DNA of 64,000 bases from Cytobacillus firmus (GTDB lineage: Bacteria; Bacillota; Bacilli; Bacillales; Cytobacillaceae): NCBI RefSeq assembly GCF_023612095.1, contig NZ_CP086235.1, positions 1,385,001 to 1,449,000 on the forward strand, written 5' to 3'. Below, piece by piece: positions 38,064 to 46,962 of the stretch (positions are counted from its first letter, which is position 1; each line of letters starts with the position of its first letter). Under the pieces are notes generated by a model. That model was not told the DNA's origin. It searched no databases and saw only the letters and a list, made by a program, of their open reading frames with translations. The position numbers and the translations under genes were made by a program.

Positions 38064-40245
38064 ACCGGATTTTAAAAGCCTGGATATTCATAAAGTAAAA
38101 CAATCATCAAAGGATGACTGGAAAAGAAAAGCGGAGGAAGAAATCAATTCATCCATCGATCATCTTCTCTTTGAAACTAACGAGAGAATAAAAATAAAGC
38201 CGCTATACACAAATGAAGACCTAAAAGATATGGAGCACTTAAACGATAAGCCGGGGCTTCCTCCATATACAAGGGGACCTTATTCAACCATGTATGTGAA
38301 CAGGCCCTGGACTGTCCGTCAATATGCCGGATTTTCTACTGCAGAGGAAAGCAATGCATTCTACCGCCGCAATCTTGCCATGGGGCAAAAGGGTTTATCA
38401 GTCGCTTTTGATCTTGCCACCCATAGAGGCTATGATTCTGATCATCCAAGAGTCGAAGGGGATGTAGGGAAAGCTGGCGTGGCCATTGATTCCATCCTGG
38501 ACATGAAGACACTGTTTGATGGGATCCCTTTAGATCAAATGTCTGTATCGATGACGATGAATGGCGCAGTTTTGCCTGTTATGGCTTTCTATATCGTCAC
38601 GGCGGAAGAGCAGGGAGTAAGCCAGGAGAAGCTTTCGGGAACGATCCAGAATGATATTTTAAAAGAATATATGGTGCGCAACACCTATATCTATCCGCCG
38701 GAAATGTCTATGAAGATCATTGCCGACATATTTGAATATACATCAAAATACATGCCGAAATTCAATAGCATCAGCATCTCAGGCTATCATATGCAGGAAG
38801 CGGGTGCACCAGCAGATATTGAGCTTGCCTATACGCTCGCAGATGGACTTGAATATGTAAGAACCGGACTTAAAGCCGGAATCGATATTGATTCCTTTGC
38901 ACCGAGACTTTCGTTTTTCTGGGCTATCGGCATGAACTATTTTATGGAAGTGGCAAAAATGAGGGCAGCCCGCTACATTTGGGCAAAAATGATGAAGACC
39001 TTCGAACCCGGTAATCCGAAATCAATGGCGCTTAGAACGCATTCTCAAACCTCAGGCTGGAGCTTGACCGAGCAGGACCCATTCAATAATGTAACAAGGA
39101 CTCTTATTGAAGCGCATGCAGCAGCGATGGGGCATACTCAATCTCTTCATACGAATGCATTGGACGAAGCCATTGCATTGCCGACGGATTTTTCAGCCCG
39201 TATAGCGAGAAATACACAGCTGTACCTTCAGGAGGAAACAGGTATCACCAATGTAATTGATCCATGGGGCGGTTCTTATTATGTAGAAGCATTAACAGAT
39301 CAGTTAATTAAGAGAGCCTGGGAGCATATTGAGGAAATCGAGAATCTTGGCGGAATGGCCAGGGCAATTGAGACAGGATTGCCAAAAATGAGAATCGAAG
39401 AAGCTGCCGCCAGAAGGCAGGCACAAATCGATTCCGGAAAAGAAATCATTATTGGTGTGAATAAATACCGGCTTGAAAAAGAAGAGCCGATTGACATTCT
39501 GGACATCGACAATACAGCTGTACGATTAAAGCAAATCGAAAAGCTGGAGCGGCTGAAGGCCTCCCGCGATAATGAGAAAGTTGCTGAGGCCCTGGAGGCT
39601 ATTACAAAAGCTGCTGAATCAGGGGAAGGCAACCTTCTTGAGCTTGCAGTAAATGCAGCGAGGGTTAGAGCTACTCTTGGCGAAATTTCCGAAGCAATTG
39701 AAAAAGTGGCCAGCCGCCATAAAGCGATTATTCGTTCAATCAGCGGCGTTTACAGTTCTGCTTTTTCCAATGAAGAAGAAATTGCAGAAGTAAAGCAGAT
39801 GACAGATGAATTCCTCGAAAACGAAGGAAGAAGACCGCGGATTCTAATTGCCAAGATGGGACAGGATGGCCATGACAGGGGAGCAAAAGTCATTTCAACA
39901 GCCTTTGCCGATCTTGGTTTCGATGTTGATATCGGCCCTCTATTCCAGACTCCGGAAGAAACAGCTCTTCAGGCGGTCGAAAATGACGTTCATGTCATTG
40001 GCATCAGTTCACTTGCTGCAGGCCATAAAACTCTTCTGCCGCAGCTTGCTGCTGAACTGAAGAAACTGGATAGGGAAGATATTATTGTTGTCATCGGCGG
40101 GGTTATTCCGGCACAGGATTATCAATACTTATATGAGCATGGTGCTTCTGCCATTTTTGGCCCGGGCACCGTCATTCCAGTGGCTGCCCAAAAGGTCATC
40201 AGAGAGATATACAGCCGTCTCGGGTATGAGGAAGTGACCCAGTAA
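38053..40245 (+). CDS. mutB: Methylmalonyl-CoA mutase large (alpha) subunit
   Basis: Catalytic, B12-binding subunit, 730 aa. The N-terminal TIM barrel contains the substrate-binding stretch [26 protein letters not shown] and the [24 protein letters not shown] block. The C-terminal cobalamin domain has [14 protein letters not shown], with the DxHxxG histidine that coordinates cobalt. The start is GTG at 38053, behind GGAGGTGG inside mutA. The ATG of meaB directly follows the stop. It converts propionate-derived methylmalonyl-CoA to succinyl-CoA, linking valine/isoleucine breakdown to the TCA cycle. Confidence 0.97.
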   Translation: MANKPDFKSLDIHKVKQSSKDDWKRKAEEEINSSIDHLLFETNERIKIKPLYTNEDLKDMEHLNDKPGLPPYTRGPYSTMYVNRPWTVRQYAGFSTAEESNAFYRRNLAMGQKGLSVAFDLATHRGYDSDHPRVEGDVGKAGVAIDSILDMKTLFDGIPLDQMSVSMTMNGAVLPVMAFYIVTAEEQGVSQEKLSGTIQNDILKEYMVRNTYIYPPEMSMKIIADIFEYTSKYMPKFNSISISGYHMQEAGAPADIELAYTLADGLEYVRTGLKAGIDIDSFAPRLSFFWAIGMNYFMEVAKMRAARYIWAKMMKTFEPGNPKSMALRTHSQTSGWSLTEQDPFNNVTRTLIEAHAAAMGHTQSLHTNALDEAIALPTDFSARIARNTQLYLQEETGITNVIDPWGGSYYVEALTDQLIKRAWEHIEEIENLGGMARAIETGLPKMRIEEAAARRQAQIDSGKEIIIGVNKYRLEKEEPIDILDIDNTAVRLKQIEKLERLKASRDNEKVAEALEAITKAAESGEGNLLELAVNAARVRATLGEISEAIEKVASRHKAIIRSISGVYSSAFSNEEEIAEVKQMTDEFLENEGRRPRILIAKMGQDGHDRGAKVISTAFADLGFDVDIGPLFQTPEETALQAVENDVHVIGISSLAAGHKTLLPQLAAELKKLDREDIIVVIGGVIPAQDYQYLYEHGASAIFGPGTVIPVAAQKVIREIYSRLGYEEVTQ

Positions 40246-41364
40246 ATGGCAGAGGATAAAAAACCGGAATGGTTTGATGAAGAAAAGGCAGAAAATTTTA
40301 CAAGCACCGTGCGCAGTGGTGTGGATTCAGGTGAGCAGAAGCAGAAATTCGAGAAAATAGGCAGGTTTCAAAAAAAATCTGCCTCCCTGCCTGATCTTGA
40401 CGTTCTTGAAGAAGGAATCATGAGTGGCAGCAGACCTGTTCTTGCACGAGCGATCACTCTGATTGAAAGTAACGCAGAGCATCATTTTCACCATGCACAG
40501 GAACTCCTGCACAGGCTTCTGCCTCATTCAGGGCGATCGCTCAGGATTGGGATAACCGGAGTGCCGGGGGCAGGAAAGAGCACGTTCATTGAATCTTTTG
40601 GGACATACCTATGTAATGCGGGTTTAAAAACAGCTGTGCTGGCCGTTGATCCAAGCTCAAGCTTGAGCGGCGGCAGCATCCTTGGCGATAAAACAAGAAT
40701 GGAGCAGCTATCAAGAAACCCGCGTGCTTTCATAAGACCTTCTCCTTCAGCAGGGAAACTGGGAGGTGTCCACAGAAAAACAAGAGAGACCATGCTTCTG
40801 TGTGAAGCAGCAGGCTTTGATGTTATTCTCGTTGAAACCGTCGGTGTGGGACAAAGTGAAGTCATTGTCAGGGAAATGGTGGACTTCTTTATGCTTTTAA
40901 CACTGACTGGGGCAGGGGATGAACTGCAGGGAATGAAAAAAGGCATTATGGAACTGGCTGATGCGGTAATTGTCAATAAAGCCGATGGAAGCAATAAGAA
41001 ATTGGCCGAAAAAACAAAAGCAGAGTATAACCGTATCCTTCACTTTCTTCAGCCAGCTACTAAAGGATGGCAAACGAAAGCTTATACCTGCTCTTCTGTC
41101 TTTAATGAAGGCATTTCTGAGATCTGGAATGTGATCAAAACGTTTGAAAATACGGCAAAGACATCAGGAGTTTTTGAAGAAAGAAGAAGGCTCCAGACAA
41201 AACAATGGATACACTCCATGATTCTGGATCAGCTTCAGTTCAGCTTTTTTTATCATCCTGACATAAAACCGCTTCTTCCAAAAATCGAAAACGAGGTCAT
41301 AGCAGGGAACAGGACGGTTACATCTGCAGTTGAAGAATTGTTTAATGTTTATACAAAAAGATAG
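40246..41364 (+). CDS. meaB: MeaB, GTPase chaperone of methylmalonyl-CoA mutase
   Basis: G3E-family GTPase that gates B12 loading and protects the mutase from inactivation. At 372 aa: P-loop GVPGAGKSTFIESFG, DPSSSLSGGSILGDKTRM, switch region ETVGVGQSE and the guanine motif NKAD. The N-terminal 60 residues are charged and variable. The ATG abuts the mutB stop, so the three genes form one unit. In many genomes this protein was misnamed ArgK. Confidence 0.95.
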   Translation: MAEDKKPEWFDEEKAENFTSTVRSGVDSGEQKQKFEKIGRFQKKSASLPDLDVLEEGIMSGSRPVLARAITLIESNAEHHFHHAQELLHRLLPHSGRSLRIGITGVPGAGKSTFIESFGTYLCNAGLKTAVLAVDPSSSLSGGSILGDKTRMEQLSRNPRAFIRPSPSAGKLGGVHRKTRETMLLCEAAGFDVILVETVGVGQSEVIVREMVDFFMLLTLTGAGDELQGMKKGIMELADAVIVNKADGSNKKLAEKTKAEYNRILHFLQPATKGWQTKAYTCSSVFNEGISEIWNVIKTFENTAKTSGVFEERRRLQTKQWIHSMILDQLQFSFFYHPDIKPLLPKIENEVIAGNRTVTSAVEELFNVYTKR

Positions 41365-41397
41365 AGCTTTCTGTTTCGGGCAGGCTTTTCCTGAAGG

Positions 41398-41430
41398 CAA
41401 AAAAATGGCCAGTGCCTTGCGGGCACTGGC
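41398..41430 (-). terminator. Hairpin after meaB with T run on the minus strand
   Basis: GCCAGTGCC/GGGCACTGGC is a strong stem. An A run precedes it on the plus strand, so the classic T tail is on the minus strand, although meaB runs plus and no minus-strand gene is visible here. It may still slow or stabilise the meaB transcript. Confidence 0.5.
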
Positions 41431-41595
41431 GAATCTAGGGAGTTTAGGGGTATGGATCTAGCTGTAGTTTTATCTTTCCCCGATAATCCAAAAGCTAAAC
41501 TTTTTTATTCAAAAAATTGACTTGATTGTAAAATTTACTGATGTATTGGTATTATGTATATAGTCAAGAGAATTTTTAAATGAGGAGCGATGACT

Positions 41596-42033
41596 TTGAA
41601 TATGGATTTTAATTTATTTATGAATGATGTTGTCAGGCAGGCGCGTCAGGAAATAACACATGCCGGCTTTACTGAATTAACAACACCTCAAGAAGTGGAT
41701 GAGTCCCTTAATAAGAAAGGAACTACACTTGTAATGGTGAACTCTGTCTGCGGATGTGCAGGCGGAATTGCCCGTCCTGCGGCCATGCATTCCCTGCATT
41801 ATGATAAGCGCCCTGACCATTTGGTTACGGTATTTGCCGGACAGGATAAAGAAGCAACCGAAAAAGCAAGATCTTACTTCACAGGTTATCCGCCATCATC
41901 ACCATCTTTTGCACTTCTAAAAGATGGGGAGCTATGCACGATGATCGAGCGCCACGAAATCGAAGGCCATGAGCCTATGGCAGTAGTCCAGAAACTGCAG
42001 GATGCCTTTGAGAAATATTGCGAAGAAGTTTAA
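41596..42033 (+). CDS. brxB: Bacilliredoxin BrxB (YphP/YqiW family)
   Basis: 145-aa thioredoxin-fold protein that removes bacillithiol from mixed disulfides on proteins after oxidative stress. The active-site CGC motif is in [14 protein letters not shown], and [14 protein letters not shown] and ERHEIEGH are conserved. I choose the TTG at 41596 because GAGGAG lies eight bases upstream, while the ATG at 41590 is only two bases from it. This also gives the B. subtilis length of 145 aa. A terminator follows. Confidence 0.93.
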   Translation: MNMDFNLFMNDVVRQARQEITHAGFTELTTPQEVDESLNKKGTTLVMVNSVCGCAGGIARPAAMHSLHYDKRPDHLVTVFAGQDKEATEKARSYFTGYPPSSPSFALLKDGELCTMIERHEIEGHEPMAVVQKLQDAFEKYCEEV

Positions 42034-42044
42034 ATAGCGAAAAG

Positions 42045-42070
42045 GTCCCGAATAACGGGGCTTTTTTTTT
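42045..42070 (+). terminator. Terminator after brxB
   Basis: A GTCCCG/CGGGGC stem (one G-T pair) with an AATAA loop is followed by nine T. Confidence 0.8.
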
Positions 42071-42121
42071 GTGTAAATTTATCTGAATAATTAAACTTCT
42101 AATAAATAATTAAAAACCTTA

Positions 42122-42149
42122 TTGCATAAATATAAAAATCTGTTAAAAT
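42122..42149 (+). promoter_or_regulatory. Promoter of artPQR
   Basis: TTGCAT at 42122-42127 and TAAAAT at 42144-42149 are separated by 16 bases. Confidence 0.6.
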
Positions 42150-42156
42150 TCATTTT

Positions 42157-42174
42157 AGTGAATATTTATTAATA
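42157..42174 (+). promoter_or_regulatory. Candidate ARG box (AhrC site)
   Basis: AGTGAATATTTATTAATA matches the arginine-repressor consensus TNTGAATWWWWATTCANW with two mismatches. It begins seven bases after the -10, where binding would block transcription start. The sequence is AT-rich, so chance matching is a concern. Confidence 0.4.
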
Positions 42175-42216
42175 GTTATGCAGAAATTATTCATATTTTT
42201 ATAGGGGGAAACTAAA

Positions 42217-43005
42217 ATGAAAAAAGTGATCATGATTGCTTTAAGCATGCTCATAGTTGGTTTATTAGCTGCATGCGGGACTAGTGAAGAAGCTGGTAAA
42301 AGCGGCTCTGGGGAAAGCTCGGATAAAAAGGTTTTAACAATGGGTACGTCAGCGGATTATCCGCCATTTGAATATGTAGATTCAGCAAAAGGGGAAGAAA
42401 TCATCGGCTTTGATGTGGATTTGGCCAAAGCGATTGCTGAAAAATTGGGCTATGAAATCCAAGTGAAGGATATGGACTTTAACGGACTGATCCCTGCACT
42501 GGAAACAAGCCAGGTTGATTTTGTTTTAGCGGGTATGACACCTACTGAAGAACGTAAAGAAAACGTTGATTTCAGCGATGTATATTATACAGCGAGCCAC
42601 ATGATTGTTTCTAAAAAAGGCAGTGGAATTGAATCATTGGAAGATTTAGATGGAAAAACAATAGGTGTGCAGCTTGCTTCCATTCAGGCAGATAAGGCAG
42701 AAGAAATTGCAGAAACAGTTGATATGACTGTGGAAAACCGCAACCGCATCCCTGAGTTAATTCAGGAAATCATGGCAGGCCGATTTGATGCAGCTATGAT
42801 TGAAGACACGGTTGCAAAAGGTTATTTTGAAAAAAATAAAGACCTTGCCGGGTTCACAATTGAAGAAGATGAAACAGAGGCAGGTTCTGCCATTGCTTTT
42901 CCTAAAGGCAGTGAATTAACTGAAGAATTCAATGCAGAGCTTTTGAAGATGAAAGAAAACGGTGAATTGGAAGAATTGATTGTAAAATGGTTTGATAACA
43001 AATAA
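42217..43005 (+). CDS. artP: Amino-acid ABC transporter substrate-binding lipoprotein
   Basis: Extracellular solute-binding protein of the polar amino-acid family, probably for arginine. At 262 aa, a lipoprotein signal ends LLAACG with the lipid-modified Cys20. The mature protein is a bilobal SBP_bac_3 domain (FDVDLAKAIAEKLGYEIQVKDMDFNGLIPAL, MTPTEERKENVDFS). The ATG follows AGGGGG. Gene order artP-artQ-artR matches B. subtilis yqiXYZ. Arginine specificity is inferred from synteny and the candidate ARG box. Confidence 0.92.
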   Translation: MKKVIMIALSMLIVGLLAACGTSEEAGKSGSGESSDKKVLTMGTSADYPPFEYVDSAKGEEIIGFDVDLAKAIAEKLGYEIQVKDMDFNGLIPALETSQVDFVLAGMTPTEERKENVDFSDVYYTASHMIVSKKGSGIESLEDLDGKTIGVQLASIQADKAEEIAETVDMTVENRNRIPELIQEIMAGRFDAAMIEDTVAKGYFEKNKDLAGFTIEEDETEAGSAIAFPKGSELTEEFNAELLKMKENGELEELIVKWFDNK

Positions 43006-43096
43006 TTCGCTGGGAATTGGCGTCCAAGGCATATTTTCCTTTGGACGCTTTATTCTTCCAGGAAAATAAATTACTTACAGAAAGGATGGAAAGATA

Positions 43097-43756
43097 GTGA
43101 ATCTGGATTTTCAGCAGTTCATTCCCTCCCTTCCATATATACTTAAAGGCATTGGCGTTACGCTGCAAATTGTGTCTATGGCAGGCATACTGGGTTTTGT
43201 ATTAGGTATTATTCTATCATTCTTTAAAATTAGCAAATTTAAATTTCTTGGCTGGATTGCAGATGCCTACACATCCGTTTTTAGAGGAACACCTCTTGTT
43301 CTTCAGCTGATGCTCATCTATTATGGGTCACCACAGCTGATCGGGTATAAAATAGACCCTTCCACAGCTGCCATCCTTTCTTTTGGGCTTAATTCAGCAG
43401 CCTATATTTCGGAGATTATCAGGGCGGGAATTCTGGCGGTGGATAAAGGGCAAAGTGAAGCGGCAATGGCACTGGGCGTTCCATACAGGCCGGCCATGAT
43501 GGATATCATACTTCCGCAGGCAATGAAAAATATTCTGCCTGCATTAATGAACGAGTTTATTACTCTTACAAAAGAGTCTGCGATCGTAACAGTCATTGGA
43601 GTAACAGACGTGATGCGCAGGGCTTACATCGTGGGAGGCGAAAAGTTTTCCTACTTCGAACCGATACTGATTGCCGGGCTGATTTATTACATGATGGTTA
43701 TGGTCCTGACTGTGCTTGGAAAAGGAATTGAAAGGAGAATGAGACGCAGTGATTAA
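43097..43756 (+). CDS. artQ: Amino-acid ABC transporter permease
   Basis: 219-aa membrane permease of the HisM/GlnP type with about five membrane segments and the EAA loop ([25 protein letters not shown]) that docks the ATPase. The start is GTG at 43097 after AAAGGATGG. It overlaps artR by eight bases. Confidence 0.93.
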   Translation: MNLDFQQFIPSLPYILKGIGVTLQIVSMAGILGFVLGIILSFFKISKFKFLGWIADAYTSVFRGTPLVLQLMLIYYGSPQLIGYKIDPSTAAILSFGLNSAAYISEIIRAGILAVDKGQSEAAMALGVPYRPAMMDIILPQAMKNILPALMNEFITLTKESAIVTVIGVTDVMRRAYIVGGEKFSYFEPILIAGLIYYMMVMVLTVLGKGIERRMRRSD

Positions 43757-44471
43757 AGTGGAAAATTTGCATAAGCATTTCGGTAAACTTGAAGTTCTTA
43801 AAGGAATTTCAACCAATATTCAAGATGGCGAAGTAGTGGCTGTAATAGGTCCGTCCGGTTCCGGGAAGTCAACGTTCCTCCGCTGCATCAATCTTCTGGA
43901 AATGCCAACAGACGGCAGGATCATGATTAATGGGCAGGACATTACGGATAAAAGCACGAACATAATGAAAGTGCGCCAGAATGTAGGGATGGTGTTTCAG
44001 CATTTTCATTTATTTCCCCATAAAACTGCCCTGCAAAACCTGACCTATGCACCGATGAAGGTAAAGGGATTATCAAAATCGGAAGCTGAGAAAACAGGGC
44101 TCGAGCTTTTGGAGAAGGTAGGATTATCCGCTAAAGCACACGAATACCCCAATCGTTTATCAGGAGGGCAGAAACAAAGGGTTGCAATTGCAAGAGCTCT
44201 TGCCATGCAGCCTGAAGTTATGCTTTTTGATGAGCCAACATCTGCTCTTGACCCGGAAATGGTGAAAGAAGTGCTGGACGTTATGAAGAATTTAGCACAT
44301 ACTGGTATGACAATGGCGATTGTTACCCATGAAATGGGCTTCGCCCGTGAAGTGGCAGACAGGGTACTGTTCCTGGATGGCGGCGTGCTTGTAGAGGATT
44401 CTTCTCCTGAAGAATTTTTTTCTAATCCTAAGAGTGAACGTGCAAGGGATTTCTTGCAAAAAATGCTATAA
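43749..44471 (+). CDS. artR: Amino-acid ABC transporter ATP-binding protein
   Basis: 240-aa ATPase: Walker [17 protein letters not shown]-loop [12 protein letters not shown], signature [15 protein letters not shown], Walker [13 protein letters not shown] and the switch histidine in IVTHEMGFA. The start is GTG at 43749 within the end of artQ, preceded by GGAGAATGAGA. It completes a three-gene importer closed by a terminator. Confidence 0.95.
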   Translation: MIKVENLHKHFGKLEVLKGISTNIQDGEVVAVIGPSGSGKSTFLRCINLLEMPTDGRIMINGQDITDKSTNIMKVRQNVGMVFQHFHLFPHKTALQNLTYAPMKVKGLSKSEAEKTGLELLEKVGLSAKAHEYPNRLSGGQKQRVAIARALAMQPEVMLFDEPTSALDPEMVKEVLDVMKNLAHTGMTMAIVTHEMGFAREVADRVLFLDGGVLVEDSSPEEFFSNPKSERARDFLQKML

Positions 44472-44487
44472 TCGATATATGCTATGG

Positions 44488-44520
44488 GAGAAGATGGTCA
44501 ACATGATCATCTTCTCTTTC
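44488..44520 (+). terminator. Terminator of artPQR
   Basis: GAGAAGATGGTCA pairs with TGATCATCTTCTC (one G-T pair) around ACA, followed by TTTC. Confidence 0.72.
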
Positions 44521-44585
44521 GCATTTAAATACCTGACAGCCTTCTTAAAATTAGATTGGGCAATTGAATATAGGAGTTAGAATAA

Positions 44586-45577
44586 ATGAAGTACAGAATT
44601 GGCTACCGGACAATCAAGACTGCAGTGGGGACTTCCATCAGCATCATGATTGCACAGATGCTGCAGCTTGATAATTTTGTTTCTGCAGGCATCCTGACTA
44701 TATTATGCATAAAAGTCACAAAGAAAAAATCACTTCGGGCTTCATGGGACCGATTTTTTGCGTGTCTGCTGGCAATGGCGTTTTCATCCTTGTTTTTGAG
44801 GGCATTGCTTACCATCCGCTTGTAATCGGGCTGCTGCTGCTGTTTTTTATTCCGACAGCTGTCATGGCAAAGGCAAGTGATGGAATTGTCACAAGCTCAG
44901 TTATAATTTTGCATATTTATTCTGCAGGAGAGGTTTCAAAGGACCTCTTGCTGAATGAATTGGGCATCATTATTGTCGGAATCGGTGTTGCATTAATCGC
45001 GAACCTTTACATGCCGAGTCTGGAATCGAAGCTTAAGGAATATAGACTGGAAATAGAGGAAAACTTTAAAGTCATCTTTGACGAAATCGTGAGGTATTTG
45101 CGTACCCATGAAAGCAGCTGGGACGGCAGAGAAATTACCGAAACAATGGAATTGATCGATGAGGCAAAAGCACTGGCATTCAGGGATGTTGAAAACCACT
45201 TTCGAAGAGATGAAAATTTATATTATCATTATTTCAAAATGAGGGAAAAACAATTTGAAATTATTGAGAGGGTTCTCCCCAGTGTTACATCCATTGCACT
45301 TCCTGTTGAACAGGGAGAGATGATCGCTGATTTTATTGAAGAATTATCGGAACATATCCACCCGGGAAATACGGCCCTGCTATTCCTGGAGAAATTGTAC
45401 CGTATGAAGGTTTCTTTTGAAAATATGGAGCTCCCCAAAACGAGGGAGGAATTTGAAGCGCGTGCTGCCCTCCTTCACTTTGTAAAAGAAATGGAACAGT
45501 ATTTGATTATTAAGAGTTCTTTTAAAGGGTTAAAGGATAAGGAAATGAATCAAAGCGGGACTGGAGAAGCAAACTAA
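44586..45577 (+). pseudogene. yqjA: Aromatic acid exporter-like membrane protein, one-base frameshift
   Basis: Resembles B. subtilis YqjA (aromatic acid exporter family 1, ArAE_1 plus C-terminal domain). The N-terminal part (KYRIGYRTIKTAVGTSISI, membrane segments) is read from ATG 44586 and stops at 44825. The remaining membrane segments (EGIAYHPLVIGLLLLFFIPTAV) and the soluble C-terminal domain continue in another frame to 45577. Adding one T to the five-T run at 44793-44797 joins them as SSLFFEGIAYHPL. Repaired length is about 330 aa, near the B. subtilis protein. The downstream frame alone has no convincing start. Error in the sequence or a true inactivating mutation are both possible. Confidence 0.85.
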
Positions 45578-45604
45578 GGAAAAGGAATTGGAGCGTGAAT
45601 TGTC

Positions 45605-46126
45605 ATGCTGAAGTTTGCTGCAGCGGCCATCCTGTTTTTTTCTCTTTCCCCAGTCTGGCCATTGGGATCTAACCCGCTGCCTGGAGATCCATTTCTGATT
45701 GTCAATAAACGCACAAATGAAGTTGCGTTTATACAGAATCACAAAGTGCAGAATGTCATCACAGCTGCAACCGGGAAAACGGATGACCTTACACCGGAAG
45801 GGCTGTTCACTGTGACTGTAAAGGCAGCTGATCCTTACTACAGAAAAAAGGACATAAAAGGCGGTGACCCCCGGAATCCGCTCGGCACAAGGTGGATTGG
45901 GTTTGACGCAGAAAATACTGATGGCAGAATCTACGGCATTCACGGGACGAACGATCCTTCGTCCATCGGCAGATATGTCTCCAATGGATGTATCAGATTG
46001 CAGAATGAGGCAGTAGAGTCGTTATATGAATCCGTGCCACTTGGAACAAAAATCTTAGTAGTCACCTCAGCAAAGAGCTTTGACGAACTTGGAAGAGATT
46101 ACGGTGCCATAAAAAAAGATAATTAA
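45605..46126 (+). CDS. L,D-transpeptidase (YkuD domain), exported
   Basis: 173-aa enzyme expected to make or edit 3-3 crosslinks or attach groups to peptidoglycan. A short signal peptide (MLKFAAAAILFFSLSPVWP) leads directly to a YkuD catalytic domain (about residues 30-155) with HGTNDPSSIGRYVSNGCIRL: the catalytic histidine and the SxGCxR cysteine motif are complete. No LysM domain. It follows the yqjA-like gene by 27 bases, with GGAGCG upstream of the ATG, and is closed by a terminator. Specific substrate not inferable. Confidence 0.9.
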   Translation: MLKFAAAAILFFSLSPVWPLGSNPLPGDPFLIVNKRTNEVAFIQNHKVQNVITAATGKTDDLTPEGLFTVTVKAADPYYRKKDIKGGDPRNPLGTRWIGFDAENTDGRIYGIHGTNDPSSIGRYVSNGCIRLQNEAVESLYESVPLGTKILVVTSAKSFDELGRDYGAIKKDN

Positions 46127-46138
46127 AAGAATGTACAG

Positions 46139-46166
46139 CTGCATCTGAATGGATGCAGTTTTTTTA
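46139..46166 (+). terminator. Terminator after the L,D-transpeptidase gene
   Basis: A perfect CTGCATC/GATGCAG stem with a six-base loop is followed by TTTTTTT. Confidence 0.85.
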
Positions 46167-46218
46167 TGAGCTTAAATGAACGCCAGCTTAGGACTCTCCA
46201 GTTCATATTTATGTCTAG

Positions 46219-46253
46219 AAAAAAGCTGCGCGGGATTGCCATCCCGCGCAGCT
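46219..46253 (-). terminator. Terminator of prli42
   Basis: A perfect 13-bp stem AGCTGCGCGGGAT/ATCCCGCGCAGCT with a four-base loop. Six T follow on the minus strand. Confidence 0.88.
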
Positions 46254-46272
46254 GAGTAATGAATGTTCCATG

Positions 46273-46368
46273 TTATAAAAACATCGCCATACCCATAATG
46301 AGGGTAGATGCGAGCATTGCAAATATCATTAGATAAACAATGACTTTAGCCAGTTTCTTATTTGACAT
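46273..46368 (-). CDS. prli42: Stressosome-associated miniprotein Prli42
   Basis: A 31-aa membrane miniprotein, beginning MSNKKLAKVIVYLMIFAMLA and ending with a hydrophobic segment. It matches Prli42, the small membrane anchor of the stressosome described in Listeria and conserved in Firmicutes, which is needed to sense oxidative stress and activate sigma-B. The short basic N-terminus (SNKKLAK) would be cytosolic. GAGGAGG lies six bases before the ATG, and a strong dedicated terminator follows, so the gene is a stand-alone unit despite its size. It is divergent from mce. Confidence 0.9.
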   Translation of the reverse strand: MSNKKLAKVIVYLMIFAMLASTLIMGMAMFL

Positions 46369-46548
46369 TCTATGCCTCCTCGTCCCAATTCTTACTCTTA
46401 TTTTACTAATAATCATCAAATTGAACAACCGCTCAATTTATTAAAAGGATTTTCGACATTAATAACGAATATTTAAATAATAGATTTAAAATATGCCCAC
46501 ATTCTGCGGGAAAGTGATATATTTCGACATCCAAGAGGAGGGAAACAG

Positions 46549-46959
46549 ATGATTAAGAAGGTGGACCATATTGGAATTGCTGTCAGGTCTATTGATGAAG
46601 CGCTTCCATTTTATACTGAAACGCTAAAGCTTGAATTTCTCGGAATAGAGGAAGTGGACAGCCAGGGAGTAAAGGTGGCGTTTATAAAAGCGGGGGAAAC
46701 GAAACTCGAGCTGCTGGAGCCGACAAGTGAAGAAAGTCCAATTGCCAAGTTTATAGAAAAGCGGGGAGAAGGGCTGCATCATGTAGCACTGGGAGTTGAC
46801 AGCATACAAGAACGCATAAACGAAATGAAGGAACAGGGTATCAGGATGCTGCAGGATGAACCTAAGATTGGTGCGGGCGGTGCCCATGTAGCCTTTATGC
46901 ATCCGAAATCGACAGGCGGTATTTTATATGAATTCTGTGAAAAGAAAGGATTGAAATAA
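46549..46959 (+). CDS. mce: Methylmalonyl-CoA epimerase
   Basis: 136-aa VOC-fold metalloenzyme that interconverts (2S)- and (2R)-methylmalonyl-CoA, the step before MutA/MutB. The metal and catalytic residues are in KVDHIGIAV, GLHHVALGV and the C-terminal ILYEFCEK. The ATG follows GAGGAGGG. The carboxyltransferase gene starts three bases after its stop. The linkage to mutAB is by pathway; the two units are about 5 kb apart. Confidence 0.95.
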   Translation: MIKKVDHIGIAVRSIDEALPFYTETLKLEFLGIEEVDSQGVKVAFIKAGETKLELLEPTSEESPIAKFIEKRGEGLHHVALGVDSIQERINEMKEQGIRMLQDEPKIGAGGAHVAFMHPKSTGGILYEFCEKKGLK

Positions 46960-46962
46960 GGC

